From Neocallimastix lanati (nom. inval.) (taxonomy: Eukaryota; Neocallimastigomycota; Neocallimastigomycetes; Neocallimastigales; Neocallimastigaceae): DNA of 62,500 bases. The DNA lies in assembly GCA_016946835.1 (NCBI GenBank), contig JACVTC010000183.1:1-62500 (forward strand), written 5' to 3'. The stretch's first letter is position 1. Each line of letters starts with the position of its first letter. The position numbers were made by a program, and so were the translations under genes. Positions 46,501 through 58,795 of this stretch are shown piece by piece. Under the pieces are notes generated by a model, which searched no databases, was not told the DNA's origin, and worked only from the letters and a program-made list of their open reading frames with translations.

Positions 46501-47766
46501 ATTTTAAATTTCTTTCATTTTAATTATATTAAAAATTAGTATAATATATATAGTATTATTTATTATTTATTGTCTATAATAATGACTTTTATTATCATAA
46601 TAATAAAATAATTATTAATTAATTTATAATATTTTTTTCTTAAAAAATAAATAAAATATATACATACATAATAATAAAAGATACCAGAAGGTGAATCTAA
46701 AGAAACTGAAGGAGAAGATAGAACAGATACTGCTATTAAAAAAGAAGAAAAAAAGGAAGAACTTTTAATTGTTACTGATGATAATATTGCAGATGTTTTA
46801 AATATATGTAATAAAAAACTTCAAATATTATATGAAAGTGTTAAAGAAAAGCAAAAAGCCATATTGGAGGTAAATTATATAATTTAATAAATAATAAATT
46901 TATGTATAATATTAGATATTTAATTTAATTAATCTATAAAATTATAAATATAAATATATATATATTATAAAACTGTAAAAATTAAATATAATATTATTAA
47001 AAAAATATTTCTTTCTATATTTATATATATATTTATATCTATATTTATTTTTATATTTATTAAAAAAAATATTTCTTTCTATATCTATATCTCTATCTCT
47101 ATCTCTATCTCTATCTCTATCTCTATATCTATATCTATATCTCTATATCTATATCTATATCTATATCTATATCTATATCTATATCTATATCTATATCTAT
47201 ATCTATATCTATATCTATATCTATATCTATATCTATATTTATATCTATATTTATATCTATATTTATATCTATATCTATATTTATATCAATATCTATCTAT
47301 CTATATATAAATCACAGTCTGCTCAAATTACATCAGTACAACAAAATCAACAACAACAATCCATTGAACCTCCTGCCAATATTATTACTATCACTCAAGC
47401 GGGTCTACCACCATTTAATACTCGTGTAAAATTAAGAGCTGCATCATTCGAAGAAGATAATGGTGATGGTAATGTTAGACAAATATAAATGAAATTCTAT
47501 TATATATTATTATATATAGTTTAATGATAATGATATGAAATAAATAATTAATTAGTATAAAAAAATATTATTTTCAATAACTAAATAATTTTTAAAAACT
47601 AAACCTATCTTTATTAAAAATAATAGATAATGATGATGATAATGATGATGTCGGCGGTGAAGTATTAGATAGAGAAACCATTAAGAAACAATTTTCACAG
47701 TTAGTGAATACAAAAATAAAACAAAATAAGAAATCAAAGAAGAAGAGAAAGGATGATGATGATTAA
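43578..47766 (+). CDS. ODAD3: Outer dynein arm docking complex protein (CCDC151/ODAD3 family), 9 exons
   Basis: Joining 43578-43641, 43878-43999, 44621-44830, 45198-45425, 45599-45721, 46010-46480, 46681-46869, 47318-47468 and 47627-47766 gives an uninterrupted 565-residue protein. Every intron is GT-AG and every phase agrees. The protein is almost wholly coiled coil. Family hallmarks seen: [12 protein letters not shown] near the N-terminus; [51 protein letters not shown]; and an acidic then Lys-rich tail. Human CCDC151/ODAD3 is of similar length (about 595 residues). These proteins help attach outer dynein arms to axonemal doublets, so the gene implies a motile zoospore flagellum. Introns 2, 3 and 7 are stuffed with AAAAT, ATAAT and CTATAT repeats. 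CCDC63/114 relatives are the alternative, judged less likely. Confidence 0.85.
44313..44605. repeat. (AAAAT)n in intron 2
   Basis: About 55 units of a pentanucleotide, with TTAAA variants at the right end, fill half of intron 2 (44000-44620) of the docking-complex gene. Confidence 0.9.
44888..45078. repeat. (ATAAT)n in intron 3
   Basis: About 38 nearly perfect TATAA/ATAAT pentamers in intron 3 (44831-45197). Confidence 0.9.
47030..47305. repeat. (CTATAT)n in intron 7
   Basis: Hexanucleotide ATCTAT/CTCTAT repeat with variants, over about 270 bases of intron 7 (46870-47317). Confidence 0.9.
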
Positions 47767-48461
47767 AAATTATAATAATAATAATAGTAATAATAAATTT
47801 CATTTAGTTTATAATTATTTTCCTTTTTTTTTTTTTTTTAAGGTTAATATTTTAATTTTAAAATTTTATAATTTTATATTCATAAAAAATTTTTTTTTTA
47901 TTTTGTTATAATTTAATTATATATATCAATCATATCATTTACGTTATTGTTATATAAGTTTTTCTATTTCTAAATATATAATATAAATTAATAATAAATA
48001 AAATCTAAATTTTATATATTTTTATATCGTCTGTTTGTTTGCTTTTTACTATGTGTATAATTTATTACAATATATCTTTTATGTCCAATATATATTATTA
48101 TGAAGTAAATTCAAAAGTTAATAACTCTATGCTATTTATGTTATTTTTATTAAATAATTATTATTATTATTATATTAAGACTAGGCATTTTTATTAATAA
48201 TATTTTTCAATAAATCACATTATAAAAAATTTCATGTAATATCTTTTTTTTCATTTTCATGTATATTTTAAATTAAATAATAATATAGTTTGATAAATTG
48301 AAAAATCACATATACCTTTTTTTTTTTTTAATTGTAATATTTTTATTCTTAAAATTTTATTTCTTTACATTTATATTTTTATTTCAATAGCTTGAATATA
48401 TATATATATATAATAAAGTAAAAAAAAAAAAAGAAATTTTATATTTATATAATATTTTATT
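47767..48461. other. 3' flank and AT-rich spacer
   Basis: Probable 3' UTR of the docking-complex gene followed by AT-rich DNA. No gene seen up to the copia target site at 48462. Confidence 0.55.
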
Positions 48462-48466
48462 ATTCA

Positions 48467-48733
48467 TGTTAAATATAACATTTAAAAACAGAAATGATAT
48501 TTATATTTAATTATGTGTATATTTATTTATTTTATTTTTTTTACGATAAGAAAGACATATTCATTTAAGAACATGTCATTACATATTATTTATAATTATT
48601 TTTCTATAATGGTTTAACATTATTGGCCACATTTAATTTTATGATACATGATACTATTGAATATAAATATTTTACACTTAACAATGTGGTATAATGTACA
48701 ATGTAATTAAACACATAACTGTGATATTTAACA
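48467..48733 (-). repeat. 3' LTR (minus) of the copia derivative
   Basis: 267 bp, about 85-90% similar by eye to 50949-51214. Divergence between the LTRs shows an old insertion. Confidence 0.9.
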
Positions 48734-48750
48734 TTTCCCATTGGCATTTT

Positions 48751-49840
48751 CTACATTTCCATGATGAAATCGGCAAAGTATTTAAGCTTTGGTCCAGAAA
48801 TACTTTTGGTTAATGAATCTGCCATTACTGAGTTAGAACCAATGAATTCTAATTTGATATCATTTTTTTATAATTTCATCTTGAACACATTTATATTTTT
48901 ATGTCTAAATATTTACAACGTCACTTTTTGTTTTCATTTTCAGCTATATCCATACATAGTTTATTATCTATTCTAAAATTAATTCTAATATTTTTATTGA
49001 ATAATTCATTTATTGATCTTTTTATCCATATAGCTTTTTTTTGTTCATTTTATTAAGCTTTTATTTTCGGCTTTTGTGGAAACATTGTATTTATACTTTA
49101 TCTTGCTTAACAACTTTGGTAATTTCTTTATTCTCTCCTGCAATTAATATATCATCAACACAAAGTGTTAGTAATAAGGGTAACTTGTTATTTTTTAATT
49201 TTGCCAACTAAACAGTTATCTGTATTATAATGAATTAATTCAATTTTTTTAAGAAAACTAGGAGATTTTGTAAAACCATTGCCTTCCACCTTTTTTGAGT
49301 CCATAGAGAACCTTTTATAATAATCAAAATTTTCCGCAATTGAAGTTTTTATCACCTATTGGAATTTGAACAAAATTTTTCTCATCTGGATTAGAATTCA
49401 AATATTCAGCTTTAATTTTGATTTGTCTTAAATCACATTTATATATTAATAAAATAGCAATTGTTAATCAAAAACTATTAATTTTTATTGTAAGAGAATA
49501 GGTACAAGTGTATTCAACATTAATTTGTCGAAAACCTCTGATTACCAGTCTTACTTTATATAAAATACTTCCTTTAATAGTAAAAACCCATTTAACATCG
49601 AGTAGTTTAATGCCTTTTGGAATATTTTTATTTTTCGCTATTTTCATAGAATTATTTCTATATAAATTTTGTAATTCTTTGTTTATTGCATTGTTTTATT
49701 TGTCGGCCTTTTCTGGATTCATAGCTTCTTCATAATTCTTTGGAATTAATGTATTAATATTAGTAACTCTATTTTTCTTAAGAATTTTATTTTCATCTGT
49801 ATTTGTTTTCCTCACAAAAAATGATTTGTTTAATGTCAGT
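48751..49840 (-). pseudogene. copia RT-RNase H relic
   Basis: Minus-strand reading across frames: IPKNYEEAMNPEKADK-stop-NNAINKELQNLY, IPKGIKLLDVKWVFTIKGS, RLVIRGFRQINVEYTCTYS, NPDEKNFVQIPIGD, LTLCVDDILIAGENKE (the polymerase VDD retained, about 49145-49185), and the RNase H end NSVMADSLTKSISGPKLKYF ending at TAG 48751. No integrase or protease separates it from gag. Confidence 0.8.
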
Positions 49841-49989
49841 GTTCAGTCCTTCTTTTTTTTTTTATTTTTTTTTTTACATTTGATTGATATTTTATTCTTT
49901 TCCTTTTTTTTCGATTGCTTTTTTGTTTTTTCTTTACCAATTTGGTGAATTTGATGGGTTGGAAAAACAGTTATCAGTAATAAGATCAT

Positions 49990-50828
49990 TTTTATGACAA
50001 TAGTGGTAGTATTCGTTAGAATTTATTTCTTTATTGAAATTATATGGAAGTTTCCCATTTCGGACCTCTAGTAATTTGATCTTCGTGTTGATATATTTTT
50101 TCAATATCTACTCTTTAATACTTTTGCTTTTCATGATTATGGTACTTAATTTTGTTATATCTTCTTTTAAATCCTTAAAATACCTTTTCAACATAATGAA
50201 ATGTTAATGAATATGTATTCCGACTTTATTTAATTCCTCTAAGGAATATAAAACTTTTGTTCCTTCACTCAGTTCTGATTTATTTTGTAATTTTACCTCA
50301 TTGCTGTATTCTGCTAATAATGAGTTAAGATTATCTAAATATAGGTTAAAGTCATCGTTTTCAATTTTTACTTTCTTTATTTTCATTACCATTTCAAATC
50401 GTCTGGAAGGGAACTTGTTTATGAAAATCTTTCTTTCAATTCATTTATCATTAAGTAATTATTGTATTTGATAGACTTTTAGTATATTTGTCGAGACTGT
50501 TCAATATTATAATCCTTACGGTATTATCATAGTTTAAGTGTTTTTTATTGGTGTTTATATCTTTAATATCCTTTGACATGTAATTACCTAATTCTTCAAA
50601 ATCAAAGAATAATTTTAAGTCTGAATACTATTTGTGAAAGTTTTCATTTTTGATTTTTAAGTTTTGAGTATGGAATTTATTAATTATATTTGTTTGAATA
50701 TTCTACTTCAAAAGGAACATTATTCATTATTGAGTTTGATATATTTGTTATCTTTGCTGCCTTTGTTGAATTTGTTGAAGTTTTTGAAGAACTTCCTGTA
50801 ATTGTTGAATTTTTTCTGATTTAGTCAT
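49990..50828 (-). pseudogene. copia gag relic
   Basis: Minus-strand ATG at 50828 begins MTKSEKIQQLQEVLQKLQQI, then breaks at a TAA. Later pieces are NNVPFEVEYSNKYN and, at 50392-50204, KVKIENDDFNLYLDNLNSLL. A knuckle-like EYYHYCHKNDLITDNC lies near 49990-50035, where the first Cys is Tyr. Several frame changes are needed to connect the parts. Confidence 0.7.
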
Positions 50829-50948
50829 TTTAATTTGACTATTAATATTTATTTTATTTTAACATTTAATGAATGTTTAATATTTAATATATTGAATTTT
50901 GATATTAACAATTATTAAAACATTATTGAATGAATGAAACTCTTAATT

Positions 50949-51214
50949 TGTTAAATATAACACTTAAAATCAGAAATAATGATTTTATTTTATTATTTTT
51001 TTATTTATTTATATTATTACTTTTACATTAAGAAAGACTTATTCATTTAAGAATATGTCATTACATGTTATTTATAACCATTTTTCTATAAAAGTCTAAC
51101 ATCATAGGCAACATTTAATGTTACATTGCATGATACTATCGAATAAAAATATTTTACACTTTATAATTCAGTATAATGCACAATGAAATTAATTTGTAAC
51201 TGCGATATTTAACA
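50949..51214 (-). repeat. 5' LTR (minus) of the copia derivative
   Basis: 266 bp; ends ATATTTAACA on the plus strand next to the ATTCA duplication. Confidence 0.9.
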
Positions 51215-51219
51215 ATTCA

Positions 51220-51252
51220 TTGTTTAATTATAAATAACAATAATTTTATTAT

Positions 51253-51340
<88 letters not shown>

Positions 51341-51640
51341 TTTCTGCTTTAAAATTTTTTTTCAATCACTTATTAATATAAAGATGATAAGTTATAAATA
51401 CGTAAATAAATGAATAAATAAATAAATTGACCTAATAATAAATAATATTGACTTAAAGACTACAAATAGTATTATAATTTATTATATTTTACATAAATAA
51501 AAGAAAAAATAACATATTAATATGCAAATAAAGAAATTTATTTAATATAAAACAATTTTTAATATAAAAATATATTAATTGTAATAATATTATATTGTTT
51601 AGTATTTATATAGTTATATTATAATTATTTATTTATTTAT
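51220..51640. other. Spacer with (AAT)n repeat
   Basis: AAT run at 51257-51338; otherwise AT-rich, no gene seen. Confidence 0.6.
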
Positions 51641-52500
51641 TTCCATCATCATCAACATCAACTCCTCCCGGGATTTACAGAAGAGCAGCAAGAGTAGTCT
51701 ATCATTTCTAATGATTATCTTGTGTAACTAATACTGTTTAATAAGTCATTCTTCACTCCTCAGTTACCAATTTGATCCATATAATAGACTTTAGTGTTTG
51801 GATTAAAGCAACATATAATTTTGCACTTGGCAAACTTAGATGAACATGTCAAATTATATAATAAATTCAAATATTGTACTATATAATATATCATGGATCC
51901 TAATTGGAGTAGATATAATGTTATAATCACCCATCAAAACATTTAGTGTTATCAAGTCTTGAACATACTTTTACTCTTTTTCCTCTTTTTATAGTGAAAT
52001 CTTCATATTTACTGTTTTTCTTGTACATATGTATTCCTACATATATAATTTATTATATCTATAATTCAAACACTTACAATCATATGATGAAATAATAGGA
52101 ATAAATTTGCCTTTACCACTTGGCTTAAATTGTCATTGATTTAATTTATTATTAGCACATCTATAACTGGTTTTTATTTTGTCGTTACCAAATTTATTAT
52201 ATTTACATTGAATATATGGTATTTATTTATTATTATACTCATTTCTTCTAAAAAGATATTCAAATTCATCAAAAAAAAAGTTTCTAAACCATAATTATCT
52301 TGGTAGCGAGTATTTCTTGAGAATGAAAGGCAACAAGATTCAATACTGGTAATTTCTGAAGTTTCCTATATCTGATACGTTTCTCTGAATTGGTAAAGAT
52401 TGACAACTTGTAATCTTCCTTGTGTGATTAAAACTATGTGAACCTCTACTTCATCAAGTGTCAGGCCATTTGTACACCTTATACTATGAAAATACGTAAA
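51640..52500 (-). pseudogene. Decayed Cys-containing coding remnants
   Basis: The minus strand shows several short protein-like stretches broken by stops: KCTNGLTLDEVEVHIVLIT followed by QGRLQVVNLYQFRETYQ (about 52490-52380), TSYRCANNKLNQ and FKPSGKGKFIPII (about 52180-52090), KRVKVCSRLDNTKCFDG (about 52000-51930), then TCSSKFAKCKIICCFNPN and TKVYYMDQIGN (about 51850-51770). Possible GT-AG introns separate some of them. Cys-rich character suggests a secreted or zinc-binding protein, but no family is recognised. It may be the downstream part of the remnant at 53425-53870. Confidence 0.4.
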
Positions 52501-53424
52501 GTATAAATTATTTATAGACATAGTATATTTAAATAAATATATAATACAATATAGAATAATAAGTAAATTTTAATATTATTTTATCATAGATAATCTAAAC
52601 AAAATATAAAACTCATAAACAAAAATATAACAAAATTTTGATACATAAATTATTTACCTATTGTATATATCACTATATCTGTTTGTTTCCATATGTGTAA
52701 TTTTGTACTTTTATTTATTTTGTCGGCCTAATTAAGTTAATGACTTCTATTATTTGCTCTATTTATTTTTAAATAGTTATTTAGCATTGATTGACATTCA
52801 AATATGAAATTATTGTTATTACTATTAGGAAAAGCAAAAAAAAAAATTACTATAAGTTGATACTATTTATATATTACAAATAGATAAATATTTCTTAATT
52901 ACTTTAATACAATAACTTATAATAAGTATATTTTCATTATAAAGCAACACTTACAAATCATTCTATAAAAGAAATATCAATTACTGATTTAAATAAAATT
53001 GAAAATAACATCTAAATCGTAATTATTGAAATACCTCAATTATATCATTTATAGCAGAAATAAATAGTGAAATATAATTTTATTCTAATGTAAATAATAA
53101 TTTAAATTTTATTTTACGTTAACCCCTATTTTATCTTATTATCATCTATCTTTAATTAATTCTTAAAATTTTATTCACCTCCTAATAGTATCTATTGATT
53201 ATTATTTCATTTAATAGTTTTTTTATTTTTGCTAATGATTTAACTAACCTATTAGTTATAATAAATAGGATATTATTGTATTAGTTTACTATATAATATT
53301 ACTAGTTATTTTTGTAGTTGGTTGGTCCGTTAATTAGTTATTGTATTTACTTTTTTAGCTATTAATTTAGTTATTTTTAGGTTTTTATATTCTTAATTTA
53401 ATTTATTTATTGTCAAGATTTGGT

Positions 53425-53870
53425 TTAGTTATCAATTGGTTCGAGGTTGAAGTAGAAGATTTGATTAGAATCAAATTCGTTAAATTTAGTTAAACCTAAA
53501 GTGTACGAATCAACTAAACCAACACATTTACCTGTATACATTAGATATTTAATGAAATAGCCATCACGATAGAAAACGATGACATTATCATCTCATTCAC
53601 CTAAGACTAATGATTTATTATCAGAAAACTTGATACAGTGTGTGTTATATGGAACTTCAAGTGAATATAACCATTTTAGGCATATGAAATATCTATCAGA
53701 GAATATGTAAAGTAATCACAATAAGCTAATATAATTGGAAATTTTATGATATAAGAAAAGTGAAAACATGTAATTACTTTCTGAATTGCACCAATAGTTA
53801 GTTTCAATATTAATTGTTGTTAAGTGTAGCGACAATGGATTCAGAACCAAGTCATTCCATACCATTTATT
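53425..53870 (-). pseudogene. Beta-propeller-like gene remnant
   Basis: An 85-codon minus-strand frame (53682-53425) reads LKWLYSLEVPYNTHCIKFS, DNKSLVLGE-stop-DDNVIVFY, RDGYFIKYLMYTGKCVGLV, DSYTLGLTKFNEFDSNQIFY and ends at TAA. The single internal TGA sits where Trp would fit (GEWDDNVIVF). Blade-like hydrophobic strands with DDNVIVF and an aromatic spacing are reminiscent of WD40/TolB-type propellers. Farther upstream WNDLVLNPLSLHLTT and IETNYWCNSESNYMF are also readable. Broken by stops, so called a pseudogene. Confidence 0.45.
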
Positions 53871-56154
53871 ATTTTTAATTCTTTTGAAAGAATTAATAGT
53901 GTGATTTACATAAAAATATATATTAATTTTTATTTTTATGTATAGTGTACATAAATGATATTAATTATAAGATTATACGAAGAAAAAAAAATAATTAAAA
54001 TTTTTACTTTATTAGGTTATTTCAGATATTATTAGCATCTAGTAAAAAAAAAAAAAAAATTAAACTATTTTCAAAAATTAAATTATATTAATAACTTTCT
54101 AATTTTAACAAAACAAAAAATAATAATAAAAATAAAAAACCAAATATTTAAAAATTAAATGAATTTATTTTATTTATTTTTTTTAACTTTTGTAGTTTTA
54201 TTATTTAAATAATCGTTAATAATAAAACTTTATATTTAATTTTTTATTTAAAAAATATAAAATTATTTCTTTTTAAAGTATACAATAAATTAATAATATT
54301 TGCAGTTTAATATATTTTAAGTTTAATTCTACTATTTGAGTAACTTTCTGGTGTGATGAATTTTAAAATTTAATTTATAATTTAATATAATGTTTTGCAT
54401 TGTACGACATTTATAAACCTTATTTCAATCAAATTTGATTGAAAGAGCATTTTATTTCTAAATAATATAATAATATAATATTATATTATTTTTAATAAAA
54501 CTAAATTAAAAGTTTTATTAATATATTATTAAATTCCTATTTATTATATATATATATATTTTTTTTTTTTTTTAATTTTTTACAAAATAAAAAAAAAAAA
54601 TCGTTTTAATATTTTGATTTATATATAAATTTATATTATAATACATTATTCAATATATTCTAGAATATATTATTAAACATTAATATATAGATTTTGAAAT
54701 CGGAGGAATAATGTTATATTCTTGAAAAATATTATATATTAAATTTTTACAATTATATGTTTATATTGAATTTGATTATAATATATTGATAAAAATTATA
54801 AACTATTCAATTTTATTTTAAAATATAAAATTTTGTATTATTATATTATAATTTTTTTTTTTTTTTTTTTTTGGTAAATCATTATAAATTTAAACAAATA
54901 GTTATAAAATATATATCATTTATATTAATAATATATTATTCAATTAAAACAATAAATAAAATTAATATATTTTATTGTATAAATGTTTAATTTAAATACA
55001 CAATAATATATTCAAATTAATAATAATACAATTTCTATTTTAGTATTTTTTTTTTTTATTTCCATGTTTTTAATACTAAATATAATAATTCTAATTCTAA
55101 TTATATATAATAAATATATACTATACTAAATTCAATATATAATATAATACATTGTTTTATTATCAAATTCGATAAAATTAATAAGCTTTTATTATAAACA
55201 AGAAGTTTTTTTTTTTTTTTTTTATATATATCTTTTTTTTTTTTTTTTTTTTTATTTTCATTTTCTTTTATTTTTTTTATTTATTTTCTTAAAGTAATTT
55301 TGTTTTTTAATTTTTATAATAAATATTTTTTAATCACATTATTTTGAAATAAAAATAATGATTTTATTATTAATAAAGATAACAATAAAATAATATATTT
55401 AATAATTTAAGTCTGATAAATAAAGTTAAAAATATCACTTATATTATTAAATATATCAATTTTAAACTAAAAATCAAAACGTAAAAAAAAAAAAAAAAAA
55501 ACTTTTAAACAAATAGAAATATAAATTTAACAAATAATTTAAGTTAAAATTACAGAATAAAACCATATACAAAAATAATAAATAATTAAAAATAAATAAA
55601 ATAATTAAACAAACATAACTATATCAATAATTATGAATATAAATATATATACAATAAAATATAAAAATAATAAAATAAAATTAATTAAATAAATATTAAT
55701 ATAAATTTAAATACAAATAAAATATAAAAATAATAAAATAAAAAAAATTGATTAACATAATAAATAACATAATTAATCATTAAAAATTATATATATAGAA
55801 AAATACCAATTAATAATAAAAAAAATAATTAAAATAACGTCATATCAAATTATTAAATTAATATAATACTATATTATTATTATTATTAATTGTAAACCTG
55901 TAGATTTTTGATTAATAATAGTAATAATAATAAAAAAAATAATAAAAAAAAAAAAACTATAATACGAAAAAGCGAAATACTAAAATATATTAATAAAAAT
56001 AATAAAGTATATTAAAAAAAAAAAAAAAACAATAAATAATATCAAAAATATAAAACAATACATATTAATTTTTAATATATTCTTAATAATTTATTTATAA
56101 ATTACTATATATCTAATTTTTTAATTTAATATTAAAAAATAACATAATACCAAA
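53871..56154. other. AT-rich intergenic region upstream of the F-box gene
   Basis: Long homopolymer A and T runs, no open frame or RNA gene. It must contain the promoter and 5' UTR of the gene at 56155, but no motif stands out. Confidence 0.6.
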
Positions 56155-58795
56155 ATGTTAGTAAATGAAATCGAAAATCAATCTATAACTGAAAACGTTA
56201 ATGATAAAACTTCTACTTCCATAAAAGAAAAATCAATATACAATAAATCAATGGCAGAAAATAATGAAGATTTAAAGAAACAACCATCTGTATTTGCAGA
56301 ATCAATATTAGCTAATTCTATATTTTCAGATAATGATATTAATGAAACAATAAATGCTATGTCTTTAGATGAAAAATTTATGGAAGATATACCACAAGAA
56401 AAAGATTTGAATAATAGTAAGATAATTAGCGACAGTATTTTAAGAGAAAAATCAATAGCAGAGGCATCAATGATTGATAAGGAAAACCTCAATAACAAAT
56501 CACAAATTTTAAAATCACCTTCATTACGATCTAATACAATTCCAGAAAGAAAAGGTTCATATATTGATCAATATAGTGAAAAAAATAATAGACAACCTTC
56601 CTTTATAAATCAGTCAATAATAGAAGGTGAAATTGATAGAAGACCTTCTTTTATCGATAAATCTATTATTGAAGAAGAGGACCCAGAATTTATTAATGAA
56701 AACCGCATTGATGAAAATGATAAAAATTATATGGAAAGATCTATAATTATTGAAGAACCAATTCGTCAAAGTACTATCATTGATCCAACTGGTTCTTTTG
56801 AAAAGTCAAAAATAAGTAAGCATGCAAGTCGAATTGAGAATGAAGCCCAAAATCAAACAAAAAATGAAAAATCACCAATAAAAATGGATTCAGACAGTGA
56901 TAAACGTAGTAGTGTTAAAGAAAATAAATCAATTATCAATGAAGCTAATACTTCAATCTCCAGTAAAAGATCTGATAAATCTTTATCAGTTGATTATAGT
57001 ATTACTTCTGATGCTGACCGTTCGACTACTAGCGTGAAAAGAAAAATATTTAGTATGCTTTTCATACCAAATAATCATTCTAATCATATGTTTAGTAGTG
57101 GCAGTATTCGTTCAAGTCGTTTATTCGGTTCTTCTAAACCAGTCCACAAGAAGAAGAAGACTGTTTTCACAGATTTACCAGATAACGCTATTCAATTAAT
57201 TTTCAAGTACATCGGTGAAACCTATTCTATTGAATTTAAGCATACTTGTTCAAAAACCTATCGTGTTGGTAATCATCCAGATACCATTGCTAAATGGTTA
57301 TACTACTATTATGATCCAAAGGTATTAACTATTCCTGAATCGGATCAACAAATAGCATTTAAGAATCGTGTTATTGTTACTAATGAAGTAATTGCTTCCA
57401 TTGTTAATAACATTGACGAAAAGGTTGTTGATGATTTTGATGATAATTTAAAGAATTCTTTAACAGCTTATGCGTTGAAGAAGGATGATTTGAATTTATT
57501 ACAAGCTCTTTTTAAACCATTCTGCTTTAATGTTGAAGTTGGTTTAGTCAGTGTTGCATGCCAAAATCAAAATAGAACTTCTCAAGAATTCATTACTTAT
57601 CTTTTCGAAAAAGATTTTATTCTTCCAAAATCAACATTTTTTGAGGCATGTCTTCGTTACAATACATATGTTATTAACTGCTATCTTAACTACAATGATA
57701 TTACCTACAAAGAAATTGATGAATACTTTAAGAGTGTAGAAAAGAGACCATTCCATCCGATGGTTGCTGCTGCTCGTTCTGGTGATATGACATTAATAAA
57801 AAATTTAATTGATGATATTGGATGTAGTATTTCCTTATTTGGTTATTATGCTTTCATTAAAGCTATTTCTCACAATAAGTTAAATGTGGCTAAATATATT
57901 TTCAACATCTATCCTCAATTAGATTTGAATGATAATGAAATGATGAACATTGTTTCAAAGGCTGCTGAAAGAGGTCGTTTAGAAACTATTCGTTTAATTA
58001 AATATGTTTATGATAAACGTTATGGTAAATCTAAGAGCGTTAATGTTTTCCGTAAGCCAGGTATTTTAGCTAATGCTATTACTGCTTCTGCTTTAGCAGG
58101 TCAATTAGAATGTTGTGTATGGTTAATGGAAAGAGAAAAAAAATACATTAATGCTGAATATGCCAATCGTATTTTAGAATGCTTTTCTGTTCATTTAAAG
58201 GGTAAATCACATTTACCATTGCTTCATCGTGCTCGTTTCCTACAATATTTAAGTCGTTTCTCAACTAATTTCAATAGTAAAAGTGGATATGATTTATTAA
58301 AAGTTGCCATTAGTCATGATGATGAAGATTCTATTAATGTTCTTATTGATAATGGTGTAGATTTTAGAGCTGATAATGAACAAGCTTTACAATTAGCTTG
58401 TGGTTTAGGTAAATTAAAGGCTATAAAGACTTTATTAGATAAAGGAGCCCAACCAAATAAATATGTTCTTCGTACTTTGAAGAAAGGAGTTATCATTAAT
58501 GGTAATATTATACGTTTAGATCGTGAAAAGAAGAATGAAGTAACTCATATATTAAATGCTTCACAGGTAAATTATTCATATATAATTTTTATTATTATTA
58601 TTAGAATATATAATATTTAATATATATAAATTAATAATTTTAATTTTTGAATATCTTGTTAATTTTTTTTTTTATTTTTTTGTTTTTTAATTTTTATGAT
58701 TATTTATTTTATTTTGTTTTGTTTTTTAAATATTTCTTTTTTTATTATTTAATTTATAGTCCTCAAAAAGATTTTCACTTTCATTCCAAAAATAA
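56155..58795 (+). CDS. F-box and ankyrin-repeat protein, 2 exons
   Basis: Exon 1 56155-58566 (804 codons) is joined across a 193-nt GT-AG intron (58567-58759) to exon 2 58760-58795, which adds SSKRFSLSFQK and a stop: 815 residues. The apparent continuation VNYSYIIF past 58566 is intron. Residues 1-330 are a Ser/Glu/Asn-rich, probably disordered region with repeated RRPSFIDKSIIEEE-like units and many Ser-Ile motifs. An F-box-like helix pair FTDLPDNAIQLIFKYIGE lies at about 335-355, and ankyrin-type repeats fill about 460-800, for example PFHPMVAAARSGDMTLIKNL and QALQLACGLGKLKAIKTLL. The likely role is a substrate-recognition subunit of an SCF ubiquitin ligase; the substrate is unknown. Codon usage is clean and no defect is seen, so it appears functional. 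Confidence 0.85.

Larger units (their letters stand above)
48467..51214 (-). mobile_element. Ty1/copia deletion derivative, TSD ATTCA
   Basis: LTRs of 267 and 266 bp (48467-48733, 50949-51214) with ends TGTTAAATAT/ATATTTAACA. Perfect 5-bp duplication ATTCA at 48462-48466 and 51215-51219. Minus orientation. AATGGGAAA precedes the 3' LTR as polypurine tract. Next to the 5' LTR the minus strand reads AATTAAGAGTTTCA, a two-mismatch version of the tRNA-Lys anticodon-arm primer site of the 24316 element. Gag and a decayed RT-RNase H remain; protease and integrase are deleted. Confidence 0.92.

Noticed and set aside
49508-49735. 75-codon plus-strand frame
   Set aside because: It is the antisense of the copia RT relic that reads clearly on the minus strand.
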